Positions 7,809 to 16,392 are shown, numbered from the stretch's first letter. The stretch: 64,000 nt of DNA from Natronomonas marina (GCF_024298905.1 NZ_CP101154.1:3250932-3314931), one strand, 5' to 3'. The notes: generated by a model not told the origin, from the sequence alone. Translations and numbers: made by a program.

Positions 7809-8068
7809 CGGATGTCGAATACACCGAACAGGCCCTCGAGCACCTTGAGAGCCTGGAGAACCACGTCGCCGACCGGGTGCTGAACAAGGTCGACGAGGCG
7901 ACCGAGTGGACCGAACACCGCTTGGAACGCCTCTCGGGGTATCCCTACTACAAATTACGCGCCGGCGACTATCGGGCAATAATCACCTGGGACCGCGAGG
8001 AGGACGTCCTCGTAGTCGAGGCGGTCGGCCATCGGCGGAACGTGTACGACCGACACCTACCGCCCTGA
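7805..8068 (+). CDS. RelE/ParE-family toxin
   Basis: An 87-residue RelE-fold protein: VEYTEQALEHLESLENHVAD, KVDEATEWTEHRLERLSGYP, YYKLRAGDYRAIITWDREED and the C-terminal VVEAVGHRRNVYDR. The basic C-terminal strand is where the ribosome-dependent mRNA-cleaving residues of RelE lie. It overlaps the antitoxin gene by 4 bases. A second, distinct pair lies at 48647-49116. Confidence 0.9.
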   Translation: MTDVEYTEQALEHLESLENHVADRVLNKVDEATEWTEHRLERLSGYPYYKLRAGDYRAIITWDREEDVLVVEAVGHRRNVYDRHLPP

Positions 8069-8216
8069 TTCCAGAGGGGACGTCGAAGATACAGCCCGCC
8101 AGTTCGTCACGCCGACGCCGTCACCTCCGGAGTCGGGAAGTTCTCGCGTGCTGCGTTCGCCCTTCCAATCCGGCAGGCAGTGCGACGGCGGTTACGTCGC
8201 ACCGGAAACCGACGGG

Positions 8217-9983
8217 TCACAGTCCGAGGAACTCGCGGACGCCGTCCGCGTCCCGGCAGTTGAGGATGTCGCCCGGTTCACACCACCCCCGGCGGGCGGT
8301 GTGGACGCCGTACCGCATGTACTCGTACTCGGCAGGGCGGTGGGCGTCGGTGTTGACGCTGATCGTCGCGCCGGCCTCGACGGCGACCTTCGCGTGACTG
8401 GAACGGAGGTCCAGCCGGTGGGGGTTGGCGTTTATCTCGAGGGCGACGCCGTGGTCGGCGGCCGCCGCCGCGACCTGCTCGACGTCGAGGTCGATGCCCG
8501 GCCGCTGGTTCAGCATTCGGCCGGTCGGATGGCCGACGACGTCGACCTCGGGGTGTTCGATGGCCGCGAGGAGGCGGTCGGTGCCGTCGCCGTCGAGGTC
8601 GCTGTGCGGCGAGGCGACGACCAGGTCGAGGGCCGCCAGCACGTCGTCGCCGACGGAGACCGAGCCGTCGGCGCCGACGTTGGCCTCGACGCCGGCGAAG
8701 ACGTCGACGTCGGTCTCCTCGTCGACGGCCCGGACCGCCTCGAGTTGCTCGCGGAGGTCCGCGTCGCTCAGGCCGACGCCGCCCACCATGCCGGGGCCGG
8801 TGGCGTGGTCCGTGATGGCGACGTAGTCGTGACCGAACTCGGCGGCGCCCGCCACCATCTCGGCGACGGTCGGGTCGCCGTCGGACCACTCGGTGTGACA
8901 GTGGAGATCACCGCCAACGTCGGCCGTCGTGAGCAGGTCGGGGAGGTCGTCGTTTGCGGCCGCCCCGACCTCCCCGCGGTTCTCCCGCAGTTCCGGGGGC
9001 ATCCACGCCATGCCGAGGGCCTCGTAGACGCCCTCCTCGGTCTCGCCGGCGACGCGCTCGCCGGCGCGCTGGTCCGATTCTCCGGCGTCGGCGCCGTCGT
9101 CGCCCGTCTCCAGTTCGGAGACGTCGAAGACGCCGTACTCGTTGACCTTCAGGCCGCGCTCGATGGCCCGGTTCCGGACGGCGACGTTGTGGTCCTTGCT
9201 GCCGGTGAAGTACTGGAGGGCGGCGCCGAACTCCGCGGGGACGACGACCCGGAGGTCGACCCGGAGGTCCTCGGCGCGGACGCTGGCCTTGTTGGTGCCG
9301 GCCTCGATGACGTCGTCGGCGGCCTCCCACGCCTCGAAGGCGTCGACGACCGCCTCGGGGTCGGCGCTGGCCGCCAGGACGTCCACGTCGCCGATGGTGG
9401 GGCGCCACCGCCGGATGGAGCCGGCGACGTCGGCGCGCTCGACGGCGTCGACCGACGCGAGGAACGCCAGCACGCGGTCGGCGACCGGTCTGGCCTCCCC
9501 GAGCAGGCTCCGCTTGCGCGACTCGCGGGCGAAGGGGATGTTCTCGAGGATGTTCGACTCGGTCTTGGCGCCGAACCCGCTGACCTCCCGGATGTCGCCG
9601 GCCTCGGCGGCGGCCTCCAGGTCGTCGATGTCGGTGACACCGAGCGCCTCGTACAGCGCGGCGACGGTCTTGGGACCGACGCCCTCGACGGCCGTCAGCG
9701 CGTCCATGTCGACGGGCAGTTCCTCGCGGAGGTCCTCGAGTTCGCCGATGGAGCCGGTTTCGAGGTACTCGGCGGTCTTCGCGGCGATGGCGTCGCCGAC
9801 GTCCTCGATTTCCTGCAGCGCGTCCTCGCCGCCCTCCTCGTAGAGCGTCTCGACGGCGACGGTGTGGGCGCGGATGCTGTCGGCCGCCCGGCGGTAGCTG
9901 TTGGGCTTGTAGTCGACGTCGCGGGCCTCGAGGTGGTCGGCCATCTCCTCGAGGCGGGCGGCGACCTCGGCGTTGCGGCTCAC
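8217..9983 (-). CDS. polX: Family X DNA polymerase with PHP domain (PolX)
   Basis: A 588-residue protein acting in DNA base-excision/gap repair. Domain order: N-terminal helix-hairpin-helix (SRNAEVAARLEEMADHLEAR), further HhH motifs (TAVEGVGPKTVAALYEALG, EVSGFGAKTESNI), nucleotidyltransferase palm with GSIRRWRPTIGDVDVL (GS...GDVD metal ligands), FTGSKDHNV in the thumb, then a PHP phosphoesterase domain (GGDLHCHTEWSDG, AITDH, GVEANV, SPHSDL, NTDAH). The start is the GTG at 9983; the TGA of the upstream gene overlaps it as GTGA, so the two are co-translated. Confidence 0.95.
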   Translation of the reverse strand: MSRNAEVAARLEEMADHLEARDVDYKPNSYRRAADSIRAHTVAVETLYEEGGEDALQEIEDVGDAIAAKTAEYLETGSIGELEDLREELPVDMDALTAVEGVGPKTVAALYEALGVTDIDDLEAAAEAGDIREVSGFGAKTESNILENIPFARESRKRSLLGEARPVADRVLAFLASVDAVERADVAGSIRRWRPTIGDVDVLAASADPEAVVDAFEAWEAADDVIEAGTNKASVRAEDLRVDLRVVVPAEFGAALQYFTGSKDHNVAVRNRAIERGLKVNEYGVFDVSELETGDDGADAGESDQRAGERVAGETEEGVYEALGMAWMPPELRENRGEVGAAANDDLPDLLTTADVGGDLHCHTEWSDGDPTVAEMVAGAAEFGHDYVAITDHATGPGMVGGVGLSDADLREQLEAVRAVDEETDVDVFAGVEANVGADGSVSVGDDVLAALDLVVASPHSDLDGDGTDRLLAAIEHPEVDVVGHPTGRMLNQRPGIDLDVEQVAAAAADHGVALEINANPHRLDLRSSHAKVAVEAGATISVNTDAHRPAEYEYMRYGVHTARRGWCEPGDILNCRDADGVREFLGL

Positions 9984-10420
9984 GGCCCCCTCACCTGCGG
10001 GCCGTCGTCGTCGTGACCCAGCGCCTGCTTGAGGAAGTTCATCCAGCGCTTCTTGTCGGCGGCCTCCTGGCGCTCCGCCTCGGCCTCGACGGACTCGCGG
10101 CCGAGGTTCTCGAGGGCCTCCAGCGCCCGGTCGATGCCGATGATGGCGTCGGCCTCCCGTTCGCCCGCCTCGAAGGGGATCTCGCCGGCCTCGATGCGCT
10201 CCTTCCGTTCGAGCCGCTCGCGCCGGAGGTTCCGCTTCGCCTCCTCGACCCGCTCGCGCTCGCCGGGCGGCACCGTGTCGCGGCGCTTGATCTCGAAGAC
10301 GAACGCCTGGAGGTCGGCCTCCGTCCCCTGGACGTCGATGCGCTCGGGGATGTCGACGCCGAGCGTCGCGCTCTCGCGGCCGATGCGCTCGAGGAGCTGT
10401 TTTCGCTCGTACTCCTGCAC
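9980..10420 (-). CDS. DUF5788-like haloarchaeal conserved protein
   Basis: About 146 residues, charged and helical: QEYERKQLLERIGRESATLG, IPERIDVQGTEADLQAFVFE, IKRRDTVPPGERERVEEAKR, and EADAIIGIDRALEALENLG. From memory it matches the DUF5788 family of Halobacteria; function unknown. The GTG at 10420 fits the family length; longer in-frame versions extend into a transposon-like hairpin and non-coding sequence. It overlaps polX by 4 bases, suggesting a repair-linked operon. Confidence 0.8.
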   Translation of the reverse strand: MQEYERKQLLERIGRESATLGVDIPERIDVQGTEADLQAFVFEIKRRDTVPPGERERVEEAKRNLRRERLERKERIEAGEIPFEAGEREADAIIGIDRALEALENLGRESVEAEAERQEAADKKRWMNFLKQALGHDDDGPQVRGP

Positions 10421-10543
10421 GCGGGTCCGTAGGGCGTCGAGCGGCAAATAAGGACCGGGGCAGGGCGGCCAACAGACGCCCCGGTGTGAAAGGCGGTGTT
10501 CAGATACGCGTGCTGAGTGACTATCTTGATTCAGCGAGAGAAT

Positions 10544-10561
10544 CCCGCCGTTCACGGCGGG
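10544..10561. repeat. IS605/PATE-type end hairpin
   Basis: CCCGCCG-ttca-CGGCGGG with AATC before and CGTGAAT after. It resembles hairpins that bound IS200/IS605-type elements here (2481, 19959, 21365) and a looser one at 45716-45737. No transposase is attached, so it is probably a solo end left after decay. Confidence 0.4.
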
Positions 10562-10696
10562 CGTGAATCGCGTAAACTCCGGTGAAATACCGCCACTTAC
10601 TGCTGGTCTTGAGTCTCCAACGCTTCTAAAGGCAGCTATCAGAAACCTAAAGCTCTCACTCACCACCTGAACTCTATGATTCTAGACCTCTAAACA

Positions 10697-10990
10697 AAGC
10701 CCCCCGCCGGTAATCGTGACCGCGTTGACCGGTGTCTCGAACCGATCGCTGAGGTTCTCGAAGATGTCGGGGCGGGCCTGTCCCGACTCATCGCAAATGG
10801 GTACCGCGACGAGGAGAGAATGCCCGCGTTGGCGGTGCTAATCAGTGCGAGGAGCGCCGCAATAACGACAGCGATGACCCCGAGCGCGGGAATGCCGTAC
10901 TGGCGGCGACTTGCATCGGAGTTTGGGTGTCGGTCAGGACTGCTTGGTCGGCGACGCCGACCATGACGGTCACGATAAATAAGTAATCCT
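10697..10990 (-). pseudogene. Amino-acid permease (APC family) remnant
   Basis: Three minus-strand frames together give VADQAVLTDTQTPMQVAAS, then YGIPALGVIAVVIAALLALI / STANAGILSSSRYPFAMSRD, then PDIFENLSDRFETPVNAVTI. This order matches haloarchaeal APC amino-acid transporters (S-T-A-N-A-G-I-L-S-S-S-R-Y-P-F-A-M-S-R-D is their hallmark). At least two frameshifts and missing ends make it non-functional. It lies between a solo transposon hairpin and the AT-rich halocin locus. Confidence 0.75.
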
Positions 10991-11094
10991 GAGCTACCCG
11001 CTGACTATAATCTAATTGATTGTTATTAATGAATACTTTATTTATGTTATGGGTTAATTTTATTACAATACTCAGTGTTGAATCAGTTGGAGTT

Positions 11095-12180
11095 ATGTCA
11101 GAACCCAACCAGGACATCGACGAGACGGACAGCCAACAAACTGAGGACCAGCGGTCAGATGCGGTCGCGAGAAGGATAGAGGAAAACATGGATGATGGGG
11201 GTGGTTGTACGGAGGCCTGGGCCGCAGCCCGCCGCCTCCGGGAATCGGCTCCGGAACCGATCGTCAGCAGTCGGCGTTCGTTCATCGGCGGGATCGTCGC
11301 AAGCGTGGTCTTCGGTGCTACTGCGGCCCAGGGGGCTGCGGCAGAGGAAACAACGTCTCATGCCGAGGTCAACCCCGAGCAAATGGAACTGAAAACCGAA
11401 TCGGAGGGGCTCAGCGATCGGGCAACCGAGAAGCTCTTCACCAAAATCCAGGAGCAGCCCGAGGTTCCCCAAGTCATTGGAAGAATCGAGGAACGGCTCG
11501 ATAAAGCACTTAGGTCCCATTCACATGATTCATTCGAACTCAATGTGGACCGTGCGACCGCCCGCCGTGTTATCTACGAGGAAGCCGAATGGAAGTTCAT
11601 CCATATCCCTTACAGCACCCCGGTGCCCAGTGTCGATGCGGGACTCGTCTGGACAAATCGAGAAGGGCGGCAACCATACGGCTACGTCTCCACGCTTGAG
11701 AAACGACCAGATCATTCGGTATCTTCTCTCCTTCAGGAGTTACCGAAGAAGAACAGCATTGATTACGAGGCGGCCGATGTTCAAGCAATGGAGCACTCAG
11801 TCACCACGATCGAAGCAAACGACGGCGCTACCACCAGTAACAGCTTCTCCGAAGTGGTGCCCATCGCTCAAAATAAAGAGGCCCTGATAGAACAGGCGAC
11901 TAACGAGTCCGTGGAAACCTCTAATGTCACATCCCAAAATATCTATGATTGTGCCTGCTTCCTATTTGTAATCCCAAAGTATCAATGTACGCCATGTGGT
12001 ACATGGGACCTCGGGTGCTTATACCAGATTGCGGAGGAATTTGCCGCAGAAATCGCTATCTGTGGGACTTGTACGGCAACCAGAAACAAAACCCCCTGTG
12101 TCGCCTGTGCGGGTTACGCCGTGGAATATATTCTCGGCGGCGATTATGAGCACCTGTGCTGCCCGTGTGACACATATTAG
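11095..12180 (+). CDS. Halocin C8-like precursor: Tat-exported protein with Cys-rich tail
   Basis: A 361-residue protein. A long polar N-region leads to a twin-arginine motif at 58-65 (SSRRSFIGG) and a hydrophobic stretch (IVASVVFGATAAQGAAA). A central domain of about 190 residues follows. The last 80 residues (282-361) hold 12 cysteines, including DCAC, CTPC, CGTC, CVAC and CCPC. This layout (Tat signal, immunity-like middle, Cys-rich C-terminal peptide) matches the halocin C8 precursor ProC8, whose mature peptide of about 76 residues has 10 cysteines. The ATG at 11095 follows a TATA-like TTAATTTTA (11054-11062) and GGAG. Longer upstream frames run through AT-rich promoter. Antimicrobial function is inferred. 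Confidence 0.72.
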   Translation: MSEPNQDIDETDSQQTEDQRSDAVARRIEENMDDGGGCTEAWAAARRLRESAPEPIVSSRRSFIGGIVASVVFGATAAQGAAAEETTSHAEVNPEQMELKTESEGLSDRATEKLFTKIQEQPEVPQVIGRIEERLDKALRSHSHDSFELNVDRATARRVIYEEAEWKFIHIPYSTPVPSVDAGLVWTNREGRQPYGYVSTLEKRPDHSVSSLLQELPKKNSIDYEAADVQAMEHSVTTIEANDGATTSNSFSEVVPIAQNKEALIEQATNESVETSNVTSQNIYDCACFLFVIPKYQCTPCGTWDLGCLYQIAEEFAAEIAICGTCTATRNKTPCVACAGYAVEYILGGDYEHLCCPCDTY

Positions 12181-12244
12181 ATCTTCCGCTTGATCGTGAC
12201 GAACCTGAATTATCCCGATTTCTGCCCCGATAATTCGGACCTGG

Positions 12245-12670
12245 TCACTCAATAGACGAGAGGACGAGTTCCGAGAAGAACATCGCCCAGATGAGGAAGA
12301 TGAAACCAATCGCTGCGGTCTCAGGGATTCCTCGAGGGAATATAACTAGGAGGAATAAAACGGATATCACCATGACTACTAAGAAAAGGACATTGTTATC
12401 AACATATTGTTGACTTTTGGCCCAGGACTTGGCGTACTGCGATAGGACGGCCCCGAGTATTCCGACTACAAGAGATACGACGATCGCAACGATCCCAGGA
12501 AACGATTGGACAGACCCACCTAAGAAATCGAAATAAACAATCGCTGTTACAAACACGGAAACTAAGAATCGTGTACCTATTTTCCTTATTTCTATATTAT
12601 TTACTTTAAAGTTTGAGACCATATTTATTATTGTATTCCAGGTGCTAAAATAGTTTGGGTCTGCCGACAC
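12245..12670 (-). CDS. Four-helix membrane protein next to the halocin-like gene
   Basis: A 141-residue, AT-rich gene. Four hydrophobic segments (about 34-52, 56-79, 92-112 and 115-136) predict a polytopic membrane protein with a polar N-terminus. No family is recognised. It is convergent with the halocin-like gene, with 64 bases between stop codons, and shares its low GC, so both may have arrived together. A role in self-protection or export is possible but only suggested by position. The start is the GTG at 12670. Confidence 0.65.
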   Translation of the reverse strand: MSADPNYFSTWNTIINMVSNFKVNNIEIRKIGTRFLVSVFVTAIVYFDFLGGSVQSFPGIVAIVVSLVVGILGAVLSQYAKSWAKSQQYVDNNVLFLVVMVISVLFLLVIFPRGIPETAAIGFIFLIWAMFFSELVLSSIE

Positions 12671-12782
12671 TTCGTCCTCTGTGGGTTCACCGCCTTAGGG
12701 GAGTGCATCTAATCTACATACTCCATGGCGGCCGTGTTTAAAAGATAGGAATATTGCCTCTACAGAGTGATTTCGAGGAAAT

Positions 12783-12823
12783 GAAGCGAGCCAGTTCGAT
12801 GTGTCCTCGAACTGGCTCGCTTC
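12783..12823. repeat. Perfect 17-bp fold-back repeat at the start of a transposase remnant
   Basis: GAAGCGAGCCAGTTCGA (12783-12799) and TCGAACTGGCTCGCTTC (12807-12823) are exact reverse complements separated by TGTGTCC. The right arm codes for E-L-A-R-F of the transposase remnant; the left arm looks like an inverted copy of it, pointing to a fold-back duplication or a rearranged element end. Confidence 0.7.
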
Positions 12824-12933
12824 ACCGACCGATGTGTCGCGTTATATCAAGAAGCTGTCGGGAGCACCACTGAGGAACCTCTCAAGAAAGGAGAAGGTGG
12901 CTATGCCGACTGGGTGATTGTAACGATTCACGG
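12803..12933 (+). pseudogene. IS5-type transposase remnant, 5' part (split by IS copy 2)
   Basis: The frame VLELARFTDRCVALYQEAVG ... KKGEGGYADWVIVTIHG is the N-terminal region of an ISH1/IS5-type transposase distantly related to the one inserted in it. No start codon is in frame before a TGA near 12782. It continues at 13873 beyond the inserted element; ATTCACGG at the junction is duplicated on both sides. Confidence 0.8.
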
Positions 12934-13872
12934 GGCTCCATTGAATCGCCATAGGGAGTTGGAATCAGCGGGTCACGTACTGTTTGATGTTGTAGACGAG
13001 ACACATCAGGACGATCTCACGGAACTCACGGTACCATTCACGCGCTCGGACGGCGGAGCCGTACGAGCGCTTGACCGAGGAGTTCACTGTCTCTGTCATT
13101 GAGCGCTGATTGTAGAGATCATCCTCGATTCGTGCGTTGTGCGCGTGGTCGTAGGGTGCGAAGACGCGATGTTTCACGAGCGGGCGTATTCCCATGTCTC
13201 GGAGGGTCTCACGCAATGGCTGGCTGTCGTAGCCTTTGTCCGCGGCAAGGGTCTGCAACTCGCCCGCGTATCGGCGGGCGAGTTGCGCACAGACCTCTGC
13301 GTCACTTCCTTCTCGTGTGGTCGTGCAATGCACGTCTAAGATCGCTTGCGTCTCTGTATCGACGAGTTTCGTCGCTTCGACCGTCTGGACGCGGTAATCA
13401 GTACGGTCGCAGTAGTGTTTGCTCGCCGGTGACCGCTCGTAGTAGGTTGCGTCAACGGCGACGTGTGGCGACGGGTCGTGCAGCTGCGCCGAGTGGCGCA
13501 GCAGCACTCGCCAAACCTGCATCACGATCTTATCAAGCCACTTATTCAACGTCGATGGGTCCGGGAGATCGTCGGCCTCAAGGCCGACGACCTCCAGAAT
13601 TGGCGGCATCACCTCTAATCGGTCGATGATCATCTCGTAGGTTTCGTCGAGGAAAATCCGCAGCCCATGGAGGGAAATCATCGCGTATTCCGCGAAGCTG
13701 CCGCCGCCTTCCGGGGCGGCAGCTTCGTCGGGATCGTCGCAATAACTTTTGGCCAGCGACACCATTTCCTCGGTGAAGCGGGTGGTGATGTTCATCCAAA
13801 CTGCCACTCACCCGCTTCAACTCCTTTGATTTACCGACCGATCCCGCTGCCATCTAGTGATTCAATGGAGCC
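12934..13872 (-). mobile_element. ISH1-like (IS5 family) insertion sequence, copy 2
   Basis: A 939-bp element with the same GGCTCCATTGAATC terminal repeats as copy 1 and an 8-bp target duplication ATTCACGG at 12926-12933 and 13873-13880. Both copies' duplications begin ATTCA, suggesting a target preference. It is nested inside an older, degenerate IS5-type transposase. The only length difference from copy 1 is a 3-bp deletion. Confidence 0.95.
12965..13807 (-). CDS. ISH1-like IS5-family transposase (copy 2)
   Basis: 280 residues, the same protein as the transposase at 4434-5279 except for loss of one Val codon (GAC repeat near 13380). The Asp of VAVDATYYER, the Asp of LAADKGYD and the C-terminal Glu region are present, so it may be active. 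Near-identity of the two copies points to recent transposition. Confidence 0.95.
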   Translation of the reverse strand: MAVWMNITTRFTEEMVSLAKSYCDDPDEAAAPEGGGSFAEYAMISLHGLRIFLDETYEMIIDRLEVMPPILEVVGLEADDLPDPSTLNKWLDKIVMQVWRVLLRHSAQLHDPSPHVAVDATYYERSPASKHYCDRTDYRVQTVEATKLVDTETQAILDVHCTTTREGSDAEVCAQLARRYAGELQTLAADKGYDSQPLRETLRDMGIRPLVKHRVFAPYDHAHNARIEDDLYNQRSMTETVNSSVKRSYGSAVRAREWYREFREIVLMCLVYNIKQYVTR

Positions 13873-14312
13873 ATTCACGGACTCCGCGAGTATCTCAACC
13901 TTCCGTATCGGCGGCTTCTCGACGTGTTATCCGAGATGCCCAATATTACGAGAAAACTCGGGTTAGCAGTGGATGAATTCCTTATTTTATCACGGTTTGT
14001 ACGCGAAAGCAGGAGCTGGAAATGCTGATCTGCGGAAGCTGTTGCGGGCGTCTAATGACCTGTTTGAAACTGGAAAAATACAGGCGATCGGTTCAACGAG
14101 TCTGGCCTATCGAGTCGTCAGTCGCAACTACGCCAAGCGAATCGGTGATACGCACGAATCGGTGAAAACCACCGCACTCGTCGATTGTGATACCGGCGCA
14201 TTCCTTGATGTCCATTGCTCAATGAGCTTTCCGCACAATACACAGATCGCTTGGCAAGTGCTCAAAAGAAATCTCAGCAATCTAGGAACAGTGGTTGGTG
14301 ACAAGTGCAAGA
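13873..14312 (+). pseudogene. IS5-type transposase remnant, 3' part
   Basis: Continues the frame broken at 12933: LREYLNLPYRRLLDVLSEMP, NITRKLGLAVDEFPILSRFV, then a frame change and IGSTSLAYRVVSRNYAKRIG, SVKTTALVDCDTGAFLDVHC, IAWQVLKRNLSNLGTVVGDK. The order follows the ISH1-like transposase, but the expected first catalytic Asp (I-D-x-T) is Gly here and frameshifts and stops are present. The C-terminal Glu region is missing. An old, dead element. Confidence 0.75.
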
Positions 14313-14468
14313 CTCGCGTCCTGAATCTTGCACTGGCCCACCCACCAATTCTCCGACAGGTCCGGTTCCACTATATTCTGTAAGGGCCGAAATGTATATA
14401 ACCAATGCACAAAATCTGTCGTGCGGAACATCCCAACGACTTTGCACGCTGGCCGGCAAGGAACGGTA

Positions 14469-15398
14469 ATGGCGACCTGCGACGTGTGCGGCGAGGAGGT
14501 CAACATGCCGTACAACTGCGGGAGCTGCGGCGGGACCTACTGCAGCGCCCACCGGCTGCCGGAGAACCACAGCTGTCCCGGCCTGGAGCAGTGGAACGAC
14601 CCCGACGCCGTCTTCGACAGCGGCTTCGACGACTCGGTCGACGCCGGCGGCTCCTCGGGCGGCCTCCGCTCGAAGGTCGGCCTCGACACCGGCCCCGGCG
14701 GCCCGCTGGCGTACTTCCGGGGCAACTTCGCGTACCTGTTCCTCGGGCTCTCGGTCGTCGTCTTCGGCCTGCAGTTCCTCGTCGCGCCGCTGTTCGGCGC
14801 ACCGCCCGGCTCGCCGGCGTGGTACGATATCTTCACCCTCTCGACGGCCAACCCCGAGTTCGTCTGGACGTGGTTCGTCTCCATCTTCGCCCACGGCGGG
14901 ATCACGCACCTGCTGTTCAACGCCATCGCGCTGTACTTCTTCGGCCCCATCGTCGAGCGACAGGTCGGCTCGAGGAAGTTCGCCGCCCTCTTTCTCGTCA
15001 GCGGCATCGCCGCCGGCCTCGGCCAGGTCGGCCTCGCGCTGTTCACCGGCGAGGCCGCCCGCGTCCTCGGTGCCTCCGGCGCCATCATGGCCATCATGGG
15101 CGTCCTCTCGATGACAGCGCCGGACCTGAAGGTGCTGCTGTTCTTCGTCATCCCGATGTCGGTGCGGACCCTGACCATCCTCTTTGCGGGCTTCTCCATC
15201 TTCATGGTGGCGGCTAACACCACCGGCAGCGGCCTCCTCAGCGGCGTCGCCCACTTCGCGCACCTGGTCGGCCTCTTCATCGGCCTCTGGTACGGCAACC
15301 GCATCAAGGGCCGCGTCGGCCGCGGCCCACAGCAGTTGAACCTCGGTCCCGGCCGCGGCGGTCCCGGCGGCCCGGGCGGCCCCGGTCGCCGGCCCTGA
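14469..15398 (+). CDS. Rhomboid intramembrane serine protease with AN1-type zinc finger
   Basis: 309 residues. Residues 1-40 form an AN1-like zinc finger (CDVCGEEVNMPYNCGSCGG, YCSAHRLPENHSC). About six membrane helices follow from residue 85. The catalytic Ser is in RVLGASGAIMAIMG and the catalytic His in GVAHFAHLVGLFIGLWYG; HGGITHLLFNAIALYFFG is the rhomboid helix-2 motif. The tail is Gly/Pro/Arg-rich. It acts in the membrane on unknown substrates. The ATG at 14469 starts the zinc finger. Its TGA overlaps the endonuclease V ATG (TGATG), so the two form an operon. Confidence 0.93.
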   Translation: MATCDVCGEEVNMPYNCGSCGGTYCSAHRLPENHSCPGLEQWNDPDAVFDSGFDDSVDAGGSSGGLRSKVGLDTGPGGPLAYFRGNFAYLFLGLSVVVFGLQFLVAPLFGAPPGSPAWYDIFTLSTANPEFVWTWFVSIFAHGGITHLLFNAIALYFFGPIVERQVGSRKFAALFLVSGIAAGLGQVGLALFTGEAARVLGASGAIMAIMGVLSMTAPDLKVLLFFVIPMSVRTLTILFAGFSIFMVAANTTGSGLLSGVAHFAHLVGLFIGLWYGNRIKGRVGRGPQQLNLGPGRGGPGGPGGPGRRP

Positions 15399-16138
15399 TG
15401 GACCTCGTCCGCGAGCGGTTCCGCCCCGACGGCTCCCTGTCCCGCGAGGCGATGGAGACGATGCAGCACGACATCGCCGAGACCGCGGTCTTCGCCGACG
15501 ACGCCGACGTCACTCCCGACGACGTTCGCTCGGGCGACGCGCTCGTGGCCGGCGTCGACCAGGCCTTCCTCGACGGCGAGCGGGCCGTCTCCGCCGTCGT
15601 CGTCCTCCGGCGTGGCGAGGTGGTCGCCCGCGCCAGCGCGGTGACGCCGCTGTCGATTCCGTACGTGCCGGGCCTGCTCGCCTTCCGGGAGGGCGAGCCG
15701 ATTCTGGCGGCCCTGGAGAGCCTCGACGTCGACCCGGACCTGCTCGTCGTCGACGGCAGCGGTCGAATCCACTTCCGGGAGGCCGGCCTCGCCACCCACG
15801 TCGGCGTCTGTTTCGACGTCCCGGCCGTCGGCGTCGCCAAGAACCTCCTCTGTGGGACGCCCCGGGCGCCGGTCGACGCCCTCAAGGAGGGCGCCCGCGT
15901 CCCAATCGAGGCCGACGACTCGATGACCGCCCCCGACGGCGAGGTGGTCGGCCACGCCTACCAGAGCCGCCAGTACCCGAACTCGACGACGGTGAACCCG
16001 CTGTACGTCTCGCCGGGGCACCGCCTGTCGGCGGCGACGGCCGTCGAGTTCGTCGCGGCGACGGGCGGCGAGTACAAACTGCCGCGGCCGACGCGACTGG
16101 CCGACGCCTACGCCGACGAGTTGAAGACGGACCTTTGA
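15398..16138 (+). CDS. nfi: Endonuclease V (deoxyinosine repair)
   Basis: 246 residues. Motifs of the family are present in order: VAGVDQAFLDGERAVSAVV (first catalytic Asp), PYVPGLLAFREGEPILAALE (substrate pocket Tyr and Glu), LLVVDGSGRIHFREAGLATH (second Asp region) and GVAKNLLCG (Lys). The enzyme nicks DNA next to deoxyinosine produced by adenine deamination. It overlaps the rhomboid gene by one base, a pairing that is probably just co-expression. Confidence 0.94.
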   Translation: MDLVRERFRPDGSLSREAMETMQHDIAETAVFADDADVTPDDVRSGDALVAGVDQAFLDGERAVSAVVVLRRGEVVARASAVTPLSIPYVPGLLAFREGEPILAALESLDVDPDLLVVDGSGRIHFREAGLATHVGVCFDVPAVGVAKNLLCGTPRAPVDALKEGARVPIEADDSMTAPDGEVVGHAYQSRQYPNSTTVNPLYVSPGHRLSAATAVEFVAATGGEYKLPRPTRLADAYADELKTDL

Positions 16139-16153
16139 AAGCTAGAGGGACAG

Positions 16154-16372
16154 ATGGGGGAGATCCCCCGCGAGTTCGGGGCGTCGATTCGCTCGAATTC
16201 GCACAACTGCCTCGAGGACAACGCAGGGTGCGTCGAGACGTTCGCCCTCGAAGCCGAGTACAGCGACTTCCTCCGGTTTATCGGGATAGTTCGAGGCGCG
16301 GCCGAGTCACTTTCGGTCGAGTACACGGTTGTCCCCATCGGTACGATGCAACCGGAGGGTGGCGAGCACTGA
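16154..16372 (+). CDS. Short hypothetical protein
   Basis: A 72-residue frame 15 bases after endonuclease V. Third codon positions are strongly G/C, which supports coding. Contains NCLEDNAGCVETFALEAEYS and a C-terminal VEYTVVPIGTMQPEGGEH. I do not recognise the family; it could be a truncated remnant of a longer regulator. No membrane or signal segment. Confidence 0.5.
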   Translation: MGEIPREFGASIRSNSHNCLEDNAGCVETFALEAEYSDFLRFIGIVRGAAESLSVEYTVVPIGTMQPEGGEH

Positions 16373-16392
16373 GTACGTCGTCACTGGCGGGT

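Noticed and set aside
8148-10016. 622-codon plus-strand frame over PolX
   Set aside because: The opposite strand carries every PolX motif; this is a mirror frame typical of high-GC DNA.
10842-11285. 147-codon minus-strand frame near the halocin-like gene
   Set aside because: Runs through the AT-rich promoter and mixes a permease remnant with antisense of the halocin gene.
14274-15263. 329-codon minus-strand frame over the rhomboid gene
   Set aside because: Glu/Arg/Ala-rich shadow; the rhomboid frame has catalytic residues and membrane helices.
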